A DNA stretch of 15,677 bases from Enterenecus faecium (GCA_018713215.1 DVFO01000074.1:1-15677), one strand, 5' to 3'; counted from the first letter of the stretch, positions 1 through 8,881 are shown. Program-made: numbers and translations. The notes: a model not told the origin generated them from the letters alone.

Positions 1-3000
1 AGGTCAATGCCCTCGGCCTTGCCGATGAGGTCTTCCAGGATGGACTTGTCGGCCTTGAAGCGCTGAGCCAGGATGGCGTCCAGCAGAGCCTGAGCCACAG
101 GCTTGATGTCCTCATCCATGGCGTCGCCGTCAGCGGCCACGTCCTTGGCGGCGGCCAGAGCGTCCACCAGCTGCTGCCAGTTCTCCTCCACGTACTTGTC
201 GGCGTTGGCCATCATGTCCTCGGCCTTGGCGATGAGCTGGTTCAGCTCGTCCTTGTCGCCCTGAACCAGGCCCAGGCCCCAGATGCCTTCCAGCAGCTGG
301 TTCCAAGCGGCGTTGACCTCGTCCTGAGTGGCGTCGGCGTCAGCCAGAACGGTCTTGGCATTGGCCAGAGCGTCCTCAAAGGCCTTCTTGGCGGTGTCGG
401 TGACACCGTCGGTGGACAGGGTGTCGGCATAGGCCACGGTCTTCTCCAGCAGGGTCTTGTTGACATCGCCGGGCTCGGGGGTCTCGTCCTCCTCAAACAC
501 AGCGGTGACGGTGACGTTGCCCTCGGGCATCACGAAGGTGTTATCGGTGACGGTAACGTCCTCGCTCTGCCACTCCACGAAGTGCCAGCCCTCAGCAGCC
601 TGCTGAGTCAGGGTCACGGTGGTGCCGGCGGTAGCGGTGGTGGGCTCGGCGGTGGCGGTACCCTCGCCCTGGGTGTTCACGGTAACGATGTACTCCTCGG
701 GCTCGGGCTCCTCGCCGCCCACGGCGGTGATGAGGATGTAGCTGACCAGCACGTCATAGTTGGAGTCGCCGGTCTTCTCGGGGGCCAGGGTCAGGGTGAC
801 GGCGCCATCCGCAGCCACTTCCACGTTCTCCATGGTCACATAGGCAGGAGTGGCAGTGCACAGCTCCACGCCGTTGAGGGTGGCCAGGTTGGTCTCGCCC
901 TGGTTGAGGGTGATGGTGGTGGGACGGGTAGTGCTCCACTGGGTCCAGGGGTCCTGATAGCCCACATACACGTTGTAGGTGCCAGCCTTCAGGCCGTCGA
1001 ACTGATAGCTCAGGGACTTGCCAGTGGCTTCCTTGGTCATGTGACGCACGGTAGCATAGGTGGAACCAGTGCTGCCGTTGTCGGTGCCGGTGTTCTCGCC
1101 GTTGAGGTAGCCCCAGCCGTTCTCGGCGGTGTAGGCCACGTCGGCGTCCGCGTTGCGGATGGTGTCCTGGTTGGCGTCCACCAGAATCTGACCCAGGGAG
1201 GTGAAGTTGGTGGCGCCGGAGTCCACGAAGTAGACCACGTCGTCGGGCACCACAGCCATGGTGTGCTTCACAGTCTGGCCATTGGCCAGGGAGCCGGAGA
1301 TCTCATAGGTGCCCACCTGGTCCAGGTTCAGGTTGTCCAGGTTCCAGGTCACGTTCATGTCGAAGGGCTCGCCGCCGTTGACGGACACGGAGATGGCGTC
1401 GGGCAGGGTGGGCTTCTCACCCAGGTAGGTGTAGGCGGGCAGGTCCTCCACCACTTCCACCTCGGTGGTGGTGGTGTAGGTCAGCTTGCCGAAGTCATAC
1501 CACAGGGCCACGTCCTCACGGGCCAGGTTGGTCTCGTCGTCCGCCTTCAGGGCCTCGGTGTCCAGAGCGCTGGAGTACAGACGCACGGAGCTGAAGTCGC
1601 TGAAGGAGGTACGGCCGGTGTCGGGGCACACGCCGATGCCCAGGTACAGGTCGGAGGGCTGGACCTCACCCACGTTGCTGCGGGTGCTGGACAGCTCGCC
1701 GTTGAGGTAGACGCTGATGGTGCCGCCGTTGGAGCCGTCATACACAGCAGCCACACGCAGCCACTGCTGCACCAGCTCGTTGTTCATGGGGAAGTTGGAG
1801 CTCTCTCCGTCGGGAGGAGTGGGCATCCAAGCGGAGCCGTTGTAGGTAAAGAAGTACAGGTTGCCGCCGGAGATACGGAAGGCAGCGGAGCTGTCGCCCT
1901 TACCCATAATCATGTTGAAGGAGGAACCGGAGGTGTCATAGACGTTGGGACGGATGACGGCCTCCATGGTGAAGCTGTTGGAGCCGCCGATGACCTCGTT
2001 CATGGCCTCCAGAGCGCCCTCGTTGTCCACCAGGAAGTGGCCGCTCATGTAGGTGCCCTGCTCGGCATCCATGCCCATGGACACGGTGTCGTGCTTCTCG
2101 GTGAGGTCCACATCAAAGCCGTTGGCGCTCTGATCGGCCACCACAGCGTGGTAGTAGGGATCGGCCTTCATGGCCTCCAGAATCTCAACCTGCTCGTCCA
2201 GGTGAGCCTTGGCGTCCACCAGCTGCTCCTTCAGGGCGTCGGACAGGCCGTTGTAGGTGTTGACCAGCTTGTTGACCTCGGTCTCCTGGTCCACAGAGGT
2301 GACCACCAGGGACTCAATGGCCTCCTTCAGCTCCTTGACGGCGGAGTCCTGATCCACCACGGAAGCGGTGCGGAAGGGAGCGGTGACGTCATACAGGTCG
2401 GCGTCCTTCACGGTGTAGGGCACCAGAGTGTAGCAGTAGCTGTAGGTCTTGGAGGTGGGCAGGGTGTACTGACCCAGCACGTCGGGACCGCAGCTGGCGT
2501 TACCAGTGCCCTGGGAACGGTAGTTGATGGACAGGTAGGTCTCATTCTCGTAAGTCAGCTCATAGGGGTGACGGGCCTGAGTCAGGTCGTCGGCGGTGAA
2601 GTGCAGAGCCTGAGCCTCCACAGTGTCCTGGGCGGCAATGGCCATGGCGTAGTCGCTCTGGTCATTGGTGACGGTGAACCACTTCACCCCAGTCAGGGTG
2701 CCGGTGTCCTCGGTGTCCAGGTAGGGGAAGAACAGCTCGTTGACGGTGGAGGAGTACTCACCCACACGGGCGAAGGACTCACGGTCCCACATGGCCTCCA
2801 CGGGGCCGTTGCCGTACCAGCTGACGTTCTCATAGCCCTCAGGCAGGACCATGGTGGTGCCGATGCGCATGAAGCGGCTGCGGCTGGTGCTGGTCTTGGT
2901 GGCGTCCACGGTGAGGTCCAGAGTGACAGCACCGGAGCCGTCCACGGTGTAGACCACGGTCTGAGACAGGCCGTTCATGTTGGGGAAGGTCTGGGTGAAG

Positions 3001-6000
3001 GCAATGGAGGTGAAGCCATTGGCCTGGGTAACCTGGATGTCACCAGAGACCTGGGCGTCCTTACCGGCATTCTGCCAGGCCCAGTCGAAGTTGCCGTTGT
3101 CGTTGTTGACAGGAGCGCGCCAGAAGTTGGGGACAGGGCCCTGGGTCAGCAGGGTCTCGCCGTTGTACACATAGTTGGAGATGGCGCCGCTGGCCTTGTC
3201 GATGTTGAAGGAGAAGCCCTCACCGGTGATGGAGATGACGTCCTCAGCGGAGTCGTCCACCACCACTTCGTTGGCGGAGGGAGTCAGGGCCACCTGCTCT
3301 ACGTTGGCAGGTACCTGGAACTGCTCATGGGCAACCTCGTGGTCAGCAGTGGCCCACAGGGTGTCGCTCTTGAGCTGCACGGAGATGTTCAGGTAGTACT
3401 CAGCGCCGTCCTTGGTCTCCTTGGGCATGTACTGAGCATAGGGGATGGTGATGGTCTGAGTGGTCTGGGGACCCACATCGGCGTTGACGGTGCCCTCGCC
3501 GATGACGGTGCCGTTCTCCATCAGCTGCCACACCACATTGTACTCGTTGAGGTTGGTGAAGCCGTTCTCGTTCTTCACCTGCACCTGGCCGCTCATCAGA
3601 TCGGCCTCAGAGGCGGTGAACCACAGGCTCTGATACTGGTACTTCACTTCCTCCAGCTCGGGCTGAGCCACACGGTCGGGAGTGACCAGACCGTTCTGGC
3701 AGAAGTTGCCGGAGTTGTTGCGCCAGTCGCCGGTGTCGCCGCCGTAGCCGAAGAACTTGCCGTCCAGGGCCTGGCCGTAGATTTCCTCGTTGTAGTAGGC
3801 ATAATCCTGAGCATAGTAGTTGTAGGTGCCGTCCTTCTTCTCCTGGATGCTGCTCATCTCAGCCCACAGCAGGACACGCTCGTCGTCCTTGCCGATGGCA
3901 GGAGTGGCGGAGTTCTGGGCACGGATCTCGTCCTGGGTCAGAGCCACGTTGTAGAAGCGGCCCATGGAGATCTCACCGGCGAACTGACGGCCGCTGTAAT
4001 CGCTCTGGTAGCCCAGGCTCAGCAGAGCGCCGGAGGAGGAGATGGAGGTGGGGCCGGACTTGGAGCCGATCTCCTCGCCGTCCAGGTACACCTTCATGGC
4101 GCCGTTGTCATAGGTGGCAACCAGCTGGTGCCAGTTGTTCAAAAAGTCGTCGCCCAGCTTGGACTGCTCCACCACCAGGGAGTTCCAGCTGCCGTTGTAG
4201 ACGAAGAACTCCAGGTTGTTGTCGCCGTTGAGCTTCAGAGCGAACTGCTTGTCGCCCTTGGCGGCGAAGACCTCGTTGGCCTTGAACTCGGTGGGCTTGA
4301 GAATGACTTCCACGGTGAAGGCCTTGCGGTCGCCGGACAGAGCGGCGTTGTAGGCCCCGTCGGTGTCCTCAAAGCCCACATAGCCGTTGACCAGGCTGGT
4401 GTCGGACAAAGCGCCCTCGCCGGGCTCCTTGTTGACGCTCTGGGCGCCGGCCACGCTGCCGGGATAGTCGGCCAGCTCATAGCTGGTGGGATAGGTGACC
4501 ACACGGGCCTGGTCCACCCAGTCCCAGATGAAGCCGCCCAGCATGTTGTCGCCGGAACGGACGGCGTCCCAGTACTCCTTGATGCTGCCCACGGCGTTGC
4601 CCATGGCGTGGTCGTACTCGCACATCACATAGGGCATGTTGTTGCGGGCCTCGCCCTGAACAGTGCCCACGGAGGGATACATGTTGGAGCCCATGTCGGT
4701 GCCGTTGGCCTTGTTGGAGCTCTCGGAGTGCACCGGACGGGTGGGATCGTTGTCCTTGAAGTACCAGATCAGATCATAGAACATGTAGTCGGCATAGTTG
4801 GCGTTGCTCTTGTAGTAGTTCTCGTTGCCGGTGGACCAGGACACGATGGCGCTGACGTTCTTCAAACGGTTGAAGGTGGTCACAGTGCGGTCCATAGCCA
4901 GCTCCTTGAAGAGCACCTGCTTGCCCTCGTTGTTCATCAGCTGGTGGGACTCCAGGTTGGTCTCGGCCATCATGTACAGGCCGTACTTGTTGCACAGATA
5001 GTACAGATAGTCGTCGTTGGAGTAGTGAGAGGTACGGATGGCGTTGAGGTTGTACTGCTTCATCAGCTCAACGTCCTTCTCCATGACCTCCTTGCTCACG
5101 GCCTTGCCGTACACGGGGTCGGTGTCGTGGCGGTTGGTGCCGCGGAACACCAGAGGCTGACCGTTGATGGTGATGGGCTTGTACTCGCTGTCCTGCGTGG
5201 TGCGGTTGCCGCTCCCATCCACCTCAGTGCGGGTGAACTCGATCTCACGGAAGCCCAGCTGCTGGGACATGGAGCCCAAGTAGGCGCCGCCGTCCTTGTA
5301 GAGGCTCACCACCAGGTAGTACAGGTTGGGGTGCTCCGCGCTCCACAGCTCGGGGTCCTGCACGTACTTGGACAGGTCCACGGTCTGGCTGGAGCCCGCA
5401 TCAATGGTGGGCACCTCGGCGGTCATGCCGTTGACGAACATGGAGCCGTCGGCGTTGTACACACGCACGTCCACCTTGTAGCCGGAAGCGGCCTGGGCGG
5501 ACTCGTTCTCCACGGTGACGCTCAAATCCAGGTTGGCGTTCTCATAGGTCTCGTCCAGGTCGGTGGTGACGAAGTAGTCGTTGAGGTGCACCTGGGGGGC
5601 GCCGTAGACGTACACGTCACGGAAGATGCCGCCGTCCTTGAACATGTCCTGCAGCTCGAACCAAGTGCCGTCGCAGAACTTATGTACTTCCACAGCCAGC
5701 AGGTTCTCGCCGTCCACCAGGTAGTCGGTGATGTCGAAGCTGTGGGGGGCGTAGGTGTCCTCGCTGTAACCCACGGGCTTGCCGTTGAGGTACACATAGT
5801 AGGCAGCCTCCACGCCCTGGAAGTTCAGGTAGATGCGGCCGTTCATCTCTTTCAGCGTGGACAGGCCCTCATCCAGGGTAAAGGTCTTGCGGTACATACC
5901 CACGGGGTTGTAGTTGACAGGGGCCAGAGGAGCGGTGTCGCTGCTGGTGTTGTCCTCCTGCCAGGGCACCTGGGTATTGGTGTAGATGGGATAGTCCAGA

Positions 6001-6506
6001 CCCCAATAGGTCCAGCTGGCGGGCAGCTGGAGCCCGCTGCTCCAGGAGTCATCGGGGGTGTAGTCGGTCTCGTAGAAGTTGGCGTAGCTCTCCTTGGCGA
6101 TGGTGTCGTTCTTCACCACGCGCAGGGACCAGTCGGCATCGTTCTTACCGGTGAGGTACTGCACGTAGCCGGAGGCCTCCTTGTTGAAGTTGATGGCGCT
6201 GTCCAGAGCGGCATCCACGCTGTCGTAGATGACGCTGGAGGTGGCGAACATGCTGGCCTCCTCCCGGTTGACTGCAAACACGTCCTCGTTGCCGTCCTCA
6301 CCGGTCCACTCCTTATAAGTAAAGGTGGGAGAGGTGATGGCGTCTTTCTTCTCCAGCACGGGGGTGGAGGCGGAGGCGTTCCAGGGGTCCTTGTACCCAG
6401 CCTGGGTGTTCCCCGGCTCGGCTGCCATGGTATGAAGGGGAATCATACTCAGCAGCATGCTCAGGGCCAAACCAGTGGATACCACTCGTTTGTTGCGATT
6501 TCGCAT
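1..6506 (-). CDS. Secreted multi-domain GH2 (LacZ-type) beta-galactosidase, 3' end beyond window
   Basis: Extracellular glycoside hydrolase predicted to remove terminal beta-galactose from glycans; 2168 residues are visible and the C-terminus is cut off. Residues 1-28 are a Sec signal peptide (NRNKR, hydrophobic stretch, HTMA/AE). Then come GH2 sugar-binding (~100-290), Ig-like (~300-415) and TIM-barrel domains. Catalytic motifs match LacZ: SHY with H494, acid/base E562 in STGNEN, nucleophile E630 in CEYDHAMGN, and WDWVDQ (661-666). A LamG domain (~705-865) interrupts the barrel before YGGDTGDW (921-928). Bgal domain 4 (~955-1050) and Bgal_small (~1090-1365) follow, then a helical segment, a second LamG (~1451-1672), an Ig-like domain, a CBM-like sandwich (~1755-1928), an InlB/Flg_new-type repeat (~1930-2015), two FIVAR repeats and the start of a third. 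The ATG at 6506 has AAAGGA 12 nt upstream. The true substrate (host mucin, milk or plant galactoside) is not readable, and any wall anchor lies outside the window. Confidence 0.94.
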   Translation of the reverse strand, partial: MRNRNKRVVSTGLALSMLLSMIPLHTMAAEPGNTQAGYKDPWNASASTPVLEKKDAITSPTFTYKEWTGEDGNEDVFAVNREEASMFATSSVIYDSVDAALDSAINFNKEASGYVQYLTGKNDADWSLRVVKNDTIAKESYANFYETDYTPDDSWSSGLQLPASWTYWGLDYPIYTNTQVPWQEDNTSSDTAPLAPVNYNPVGMYRKTFTLDEGLSTLKEMNGRIYLNFQGVEAAYYVYLNGKPVGYSEDTYAPHSFDITDYLVDGENLLAVEVHKFCDGTWFELQDMFKDGGIFRDVYVYGAPQVHLNDYFVTTDLDETYENANLDLSVTVENESAQAASGYKVDVRVYNADGSMFVNGMTAEVPTIDAGSSQTVDLSKYVQDPELWSAEHPNLYYLVVSLYKDGGAYLGSMSQQLGFREIEFTRTEVDGSGNRTTQDSEYKPITINGQPLVFRGTNRHDTDPVYGKAVSKEVMEKDVELMKQYNLNAIRTSHYSNDDYLYYLCNKYGLYMMAETNLESHQLMNNEGKQVLFKELAMDRTVTTFNRLKNVSAIVSWSTGNENYYKSNANYADYMFYDLIWYFKDNDPTRPVHSESSNKANGTDMGSNMYPSVGTVQGEARNNMPYVMCEYDHAMGNAVGSIKEYWDAVRSGDNMLGGFIWDWVDQARVVTYPTSYELADYPGSVAGAQSVNKEPGEGALSDTSLVNGYVGFEDTDGAYNAALSGDRKAFTVEVILKPTEFKANEVFAAKGDKQFALKLNGDNNLEFFVYNGSWNSLVVEQSKLGDDFLNNWHQLVATYDNGAMKVYLDGEEIGSKSGPTSISSSGALLSLGYQSDYSGRQFAGEISMGRFYNVALTQDEIRAQNSATPAIGKDDERVLLWAEMSSIQEKKDGTYNYYAQDYAYYNEEIYGQALDGKFFGYGGDTGDWRNNSGNFCQNGLVTPDRVAQPELEEVKYQYQSLWFTASEADLMSGQVQVKNENGFTNLNEYNVVWQLMENGTVIGEGTVNADVGPQTTQTITIPYAQYMPKETKDGAEYYLNISVQLKSDTLWATADHEVAHEQFQVPANVEQVALTPSANEVVVDDSAEDVISITGEGFSFNIDKASGAISNYVYNGETLLTQGPVPNFWRAPVNNDNGNFDWAWQNAGKDAQVSGDIQVTQANGFTSIAFTQTFPNMNGLSQTVVYTVDGSGAVTLDLTVDATKTSTSRSRFMRIGTTMVLPEGYENVSWYGNGPVEAMWDRESFARVGEYSSTVNELFFPYLDTEDTGTLTGVKWFTVTNDQSDYAMAIAAQDTVEAQALHFTADDLTQARHPYELTYENETYLSINYRSQGTGNASCGPDVLGQYTLPTSKTYSYCYTLVPYTVKDADLYDVTAPFRTASVVDQDSAVKELKEAIESLVVTSVDQETEVNKLVNTYNGLSDALKEQLVDAKAHLDEQVEILEAMKADPYYHAVVADQSANGFDVDLTEKHDTVSMGMDAEQGTYMSGHFLVDNEGALEAMNEVIGGSNSFTMEAVIRPNVYDTSGSSFNMIMGKGDSSAAFRISGGNLYFFTYNGSAWMPTPPDGESSNFPMNNELVQQWLRVAAVYDGSNGGTISVYLNGELSSTRSNVGEVQPSDLYLGIGVCPDTGRTSFSDFSSVRLYSSALDTEALKADDETNLAREDVALWYDFGKLTYTTTTEVEVVEDLPAYTYLGEKPTLPDAISVSVNGGEPFDMNVTWNLDNLNLDQVGTYEISGSLANGQTVKHTMAVVPDDVVYFVDSGATNFTSLGQILVDANQDTIRNADADVAYTAENGWGYLNGENTGTDNGSTGSTYATVRHMTKEATGKSLSYQFDGLKAGTYNVYVGYQDPWTQWSTTRPTTITLNQGETNLATLNGVELCTATPAYVTMENVEVAADGAVTLTLAPEKTGDSNYDVLVSYILITAVGGEEPEPEEYIVTVNTQGEGTATAEPTTATAGTTVTLTQQAAEGWHFVEWQSEDVTVTDNTFVMPEGNVTVTAVFEEDETPEPGDVNKTLLEKTVAYADTLSTDGVTDTAKKAFEDALANAKTVLADADATQDEVNAAWNQLLEGIWGLGLVQGDKDELNQLIAKAEDMMANADKYVEENWQQLVDALAAAKDVAADGDAMDEDIKPVAQALLDAILAQRFKADKSILEDLIGKAEGID

Positions 6507-6582
6507 GGGTGTTTTCCGTCCTTTCTCTTCATAGTATAGAGGCGCTGGGATGACAAGATGTTTGCTGCGACGCTCCACCCCT

Positions 6583-6631
6583 TTCCGGTGTCGGAATTTT
6601 TACTGAATAGACATTCCACGTTTGTGTGGAA
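6583..6631 (-). other. Two small hairpins in the beta-galactosidase 5' leader
   Basis: The leader between the predicted promoter and the ATG holds two perfect short inverted repeats: TTCCAC/GTGGAA (6614-6619 with 6626-6631, loop 6 nt) and TTCCG/CGGAA (6583-6587 with 6592-6596, loop 4 nt). They would fold in the minus-strand mRNA and may affect stability or translation. No known riboswitch was recognised. The rest of 6507-6775 shows no credible gene. Confidence 0.4.
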
Positions 6632-6645
6632 AATTTTCACTCTAG

Positions 6646-6674
6646 ATTATCCCACTGGCCTATACAATTTACAA
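6646..6674 (-). promoter_or_regulatory. Candidate sigma-A promoter of the beta-galactosidase gene
   Basis: On the minus strand TTGTAA (6674-6669) and GATAAT (6651-6646) are separated by exactly 17 nt; they match the -35 and -10 consensus at 4/6 and 5/6 positions. Transcription would start near 6639 and leave a leader of about 130 nt before the ATG at 6506. A TATACT at about 6530 was considered as a -10 but it abuts the ribosome binding site and has no -35. Confidence 0.45.
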
Positions 6675-6777
6675 TTGACAAACAGCACAAAACATTTGGG
6701 CCATTTTTTAGAGAAAGTGCTGAACCAACTTCGGCAAAACGCCAACAAGAGCGGAAGGAATTGGAATTGAATTTTAC

Positions 6778-6817
6778 AAAAAACACGCAGCCGTCTCCGT
6801 TTGGAGGCGACTGCGTG
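6778..6817 (-). terminator. Intrinsic terminator of the glycosyltransferase gene
   Basis: A 15-nt arm at 6803-6817 pairs with 6784-6798 (CACGCAG/CTGCGTG at the base, one mismatch and one G-T pair further up, loop GTTT). On the minus strand it is followed by six U residues (6783-6778). It lies 15 bases after the glycosyltransferase stop, so it separates that transcript from the beta-galactosidase unit. Confidence 0.8.
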
Positions 6818-6831
6818 GAAAAAATGGGAAT

Positions 6832-8409
6832 TCAGCGGGAGATGAGGTACAGATTTGCCTTCACCTCCCGGTCCCGGGGGCCGTCGGGGCTGGTACACAG
6901 GGTGGTGACCTGATGGAACCCGGTGGACTGGCAGATCTGCTCCAACAGGGCGGATTGGTCCAGATAGACGGGCAAAGACACCACCACACGCCCCTCCTGC
7001 TCCAGCAGCGGGTCGTTCTCCAACACGTCCAACTCCCCCCGGGTGGTGTTGAGAATGAGGGAGTGGTGGTAGAGCATCATTTCCGGTAAAAATTTCATGT
7101 GGTTGAAGTAGTTGTCGTTGACCACCACGAAGGGGACATCGTGGTAGGTGCGGGCCGCATCCAGGTAGGCGGCGTAGCCGGGATAAAGGCCGTTGGGGGT
7201 GGAGGTGGCCAGCCCCAGCAGCACCAGTCCGGTGGCAACCCCGGTGAGCATCCGGGTCTTGTATGGGAAGTCCCACACCAGTCCCGCCACCAGAAACACC
7301 CCCAGCACCATCAGGGGGAGCATGGGCATGAGATAGCGCAGCTCCTGGAAGGAGGTAAACTTCACCGTCACCAGGAAAAAGCCCAGGGTGGGCAGGAAGG
7401 TGAGGAGCAAGTCAAACCGCTGAGGGCCTGGGCTGCGGCGGAAGGCCACCACGGCCAGGGCCGCCACCCCCACGGATACCACCACAAAGAGGGCCAGGGG
7501 CAGGGAGAAGGCCCGGGCCAGGTGGCCCAAATCCTCCACCAGGTGGTCCCAGTATCCGCCCTGGGACAGGTTGGAGATACCCCGGTCGCTGTGGAGCAGG
7601 TGGTCCAGGCAGGGTGGGAACAGGTAGATGCCCACCGCCCCATACAAGCCGTGGGACAGGGCAAAGCCCAGCCCGGTGCGCCACCGTTTTTGCCAGAGCA
7701 TAGCCCCCAGGGTGACCAGGAAGAGGAACGCGGCATAGACGGCAAAGAAGTACTGGGTGAGAAAGCCCAGCACACAGATGAGGCCGAAGCGCAGCCACCG
7801 CCACACGTTCCAGGTAAAGCCGCTGTGGTAGAGCTCCACGCAGGAGTCCACATACAGCAGCACAAAGAGGGTCAGCAGCATGTACATCCGCTGAAGGAGC
7901 ACCATGGACAGGGTGCCCATGCACAGCCCGTAGAGGAGGAGGGCAGGCACCCGAAACCGCTCCAGCCCCATGCGGCGCAAAAGAGAGAGCAGCACCAGGC
8001 AGCTGGCCAGCAGGGCAGGGAGGTTGATGAGAAAGACGGTGTACTTGGAAAACCCGCCCCCCAGCAGCAGGGCGGAGAAGTGGACCAGGATATAGAAGAG
8101 GGGCGGGTGGTTATCCAGCTCCTGGTTGCGGTAGATGGAGTGGAAGTTGAAGTAGTTCTCCGGGGTGAGGGTGACAAAATCCCGCACTTCTTGGGATGTT
8201 TTCCACACGGGGGTGCCGTGTTCCGGCATGAGGTTGTCCTCGTAGGCGGTGAGCAGGCCGTTGCCGGGGTTGACGGCGGAGGCGATGGTGTACACCTCGT
8301 CCTCGTGAAAGCCCACCTTTTGGGTCTGGTAGAAGCAGGCCGCCAGGGCAATCACCGCCAGCAGCAGGACAATCACCGCGTGTTTGCGCCAAAGGGAAGA
8401 GAATTTCAT
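6832..8409 (-). CDS. Polytopic GT-C type glycosyltransferase (GT39/ArnT/PMT-like)
   Basis: A 525-residue integral membrane protein with about ten hydrophobic helices, starting with one at ~11-27. Members of this fold use a polyprenyl-phosphate sugar donor and transfer the sugar to lipid or protein acceptors on the outer face of the membrane. The acidic first-loop motif HEDEVYT (D37-E38) and DNHPPLFYILVH (99-110) are typical of the family, and LRYLMPMLPLMVL occurs late in the membrane part. A soluble tail of ~120 residues follows. The ATG at 8409 was chosen because GGGAGG sits 5 nt upstream. An in-frame ATG at 8586 would add 59 residues but has no ribosome binding site and would run through a strong hairpin. 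The acceptor and donor sugar cannot be told from sequence. It forms a single-gene unit with its own promoter and terminator. Confidence 0.85.
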   Translation of the reverse strand: MKFSSLWRKHAVIVLLLAVIALAACFYQTQKVGFHEDEVYTIASAVNPGNGLLTAYEDNLMPEHGTPVWKTSQEVRDFVTLTPENYFNFHSIYRNQELDNHPPLFYILVHFSALLLGGGFSKYTVFLINLPALLASCLVLLSLLRRMGLERFRVPALLLYGLCMGTLSMVLLQRMYMLLTLFVLLYVDSCVELYHSGFTWNVWRWLRFGLICVLGFLTQYFFAVYAAFLFLVTLGAMLWQKRWRTGLGFALSHGLYGAVGIYLFPPCLDHLLHSDRGISNLSQGGYWDHLVEDLGHLARAFSLPLALFVVVSVGVAALAVVAFRRSPGPQRFDLLLTFLPTLGFFLVTVKFTSFQELRYLMPMLPLMVLGVFLVAGLVWDFPYKTRMLTGVATGLVLLGLATSTPNGLYPGYAAYLDAARTYHDVPFVVVNDNYFNHMKFLPEMMLYHHSLILNTTRGELDVLENDPLLEQEGRVVVSLPVYLDQSALLEQICQSTGFHQVTTLCTSPDGPRDREVKANLYLISR

Positions 8410-8430
8410 AGGGACCTCCCATCCGAGTTT

Positions 8431-8470
8431 AAAAGGACTCTGCCTGTGTTCCCACACGCAGAGTCCTTTT
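8431..8470 (-). terminator. Terminator-like hairpin in the glycosyltransferase leader (possible attenuator)
   Basis: A perfect 13-bp inverted repeat (AAAAGGACTCTGC at 8431-8443 with its complement at 8458-8470) continues inside the loop with a TGTG/CACA helix capped by TTCC. The arm ends in four U residues on either strand. It lies 21 bases upstream of the glycosyltransferase ATG and inside the predicted leader, the place of an attenuator. It could instead be a plain terminator for leftward readthrough. No ligand-binding consensus or leader peptide was recognised. Confidence 0.6.
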
Positions 8471-8616
8471 AGCATTTTCTTTCGCCTTTCGGCTATCCAG
8501 TCTGTGGTTGTTGCACAACCCCTCATAAAACTCCACACTGCACCGAAACTGGACCGACACAGTGCTTCACCGTTGCGACAGACCATCTTGTGGCTGTCTG
8601 TTCCTTTGCTTCTTAC

Positions 8617-8645
8617 ATGATAGCCATAATGGCCATAAAAGTCAA
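8617..8645 (-). promoter_or_regulatory. Strong sigma-A promoter for the glycosyltransferase
   Basis: The minus strand reads TTGACT (8645-8640), a 17-nt spacer, then TATCAT (8622-8617); both hexamers match consensus at 5/6. Transcription from about 8610 would give a 200-nt leader holding small hairpins (a GGTTGT/ACAACC pair at 8506-8520, a GAAA-looped GCC/GGC at 8484-8493) and the large hairpin at 8431-8470. Confidence 0.7.
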
Positions 8646-8881
8646 GGGATGACCATTTTACTCATTCAGCATTTATTTACAGAAAGAAATGCTGTGCGGA
8701 GAGTCGCACGGGTAAAGCAGAGAAACCCACGGCTTTCGCATTTGGGTCAGCGACCTTGTAGTGGGAAGAGAAATTTCCTCTCTAGAAATGTGGATTTTCC
8801 AAGCCTCAAGCTATTGGAGTCATCGTTATGAGATACTAGAAATTAACATGAAACGATATGGTGCATTGGGGGAAAAAATTA
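8646..8881. other. Divergent intergenic region with inverted repeats, no gene seen
   Basis: This stretch lies between the leftward glycosyltransferase promoter and the rightward RiPP cassette. It contains CAGCATTT/AAATGCTG (8667-8674 with 8687-8694), immediately followed by GTGCG/CGCAC (8694-8698 with 8705-8709), and a GGGT/ACCC pairing further on. A short open frame here has no ribosome binding site and no recognisable product. It may hold binding sites for the nearby regulator or a leader RNA; neither can be shown. Confidence 0.5.

Noticed and set aside
582..6539. A 1985-codon open frame on the plus strand
   Set aside because: It lies in exact codon register opposite the beta-galactosidase gene and is open only because that GC-rich gene avoids TTA, CTA and TCA there. 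Its translation is low-complexity (Gly, Val, His, Leu) with no domain, while the minus strand gives a full LacZ-type enzyme with signal peptide.
6558..6913. Two open frames of 70 and 95 codons on the plus strand before the glycosyltransferase stop
   Set aside because: They cover the beta-galactosidase leader and promoter and the glycosyltransferase terminator, lack ribosome binding sites, and have no recognisable product.
7099..8472. A 457-codon plus-strand frame over the glycosyltransferase gene
   Set aside because: Same codon-bias shadow; its protein is Gly/Gln/His-rich without a domain, and the opposite strand encodes a clear membrane glycosyltransferase.
8410..8586. 59-residue N-terminal extension of the glycosyltransferase from ATG at 8586
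   Set aside because: No ribosome binding site precedes it, the peptide is unlike the family, and it crosses the strong hairpin at 8431-8470. The ATG at 8409 has a GGGAGG site.
8691..8716. Group II intron domain V remnant
   Set aside because: Only the distal stem with a GAGAG loop is similar. The proximal stem and catalytic AGC context are not convincing and there is no reverse transcriptase.
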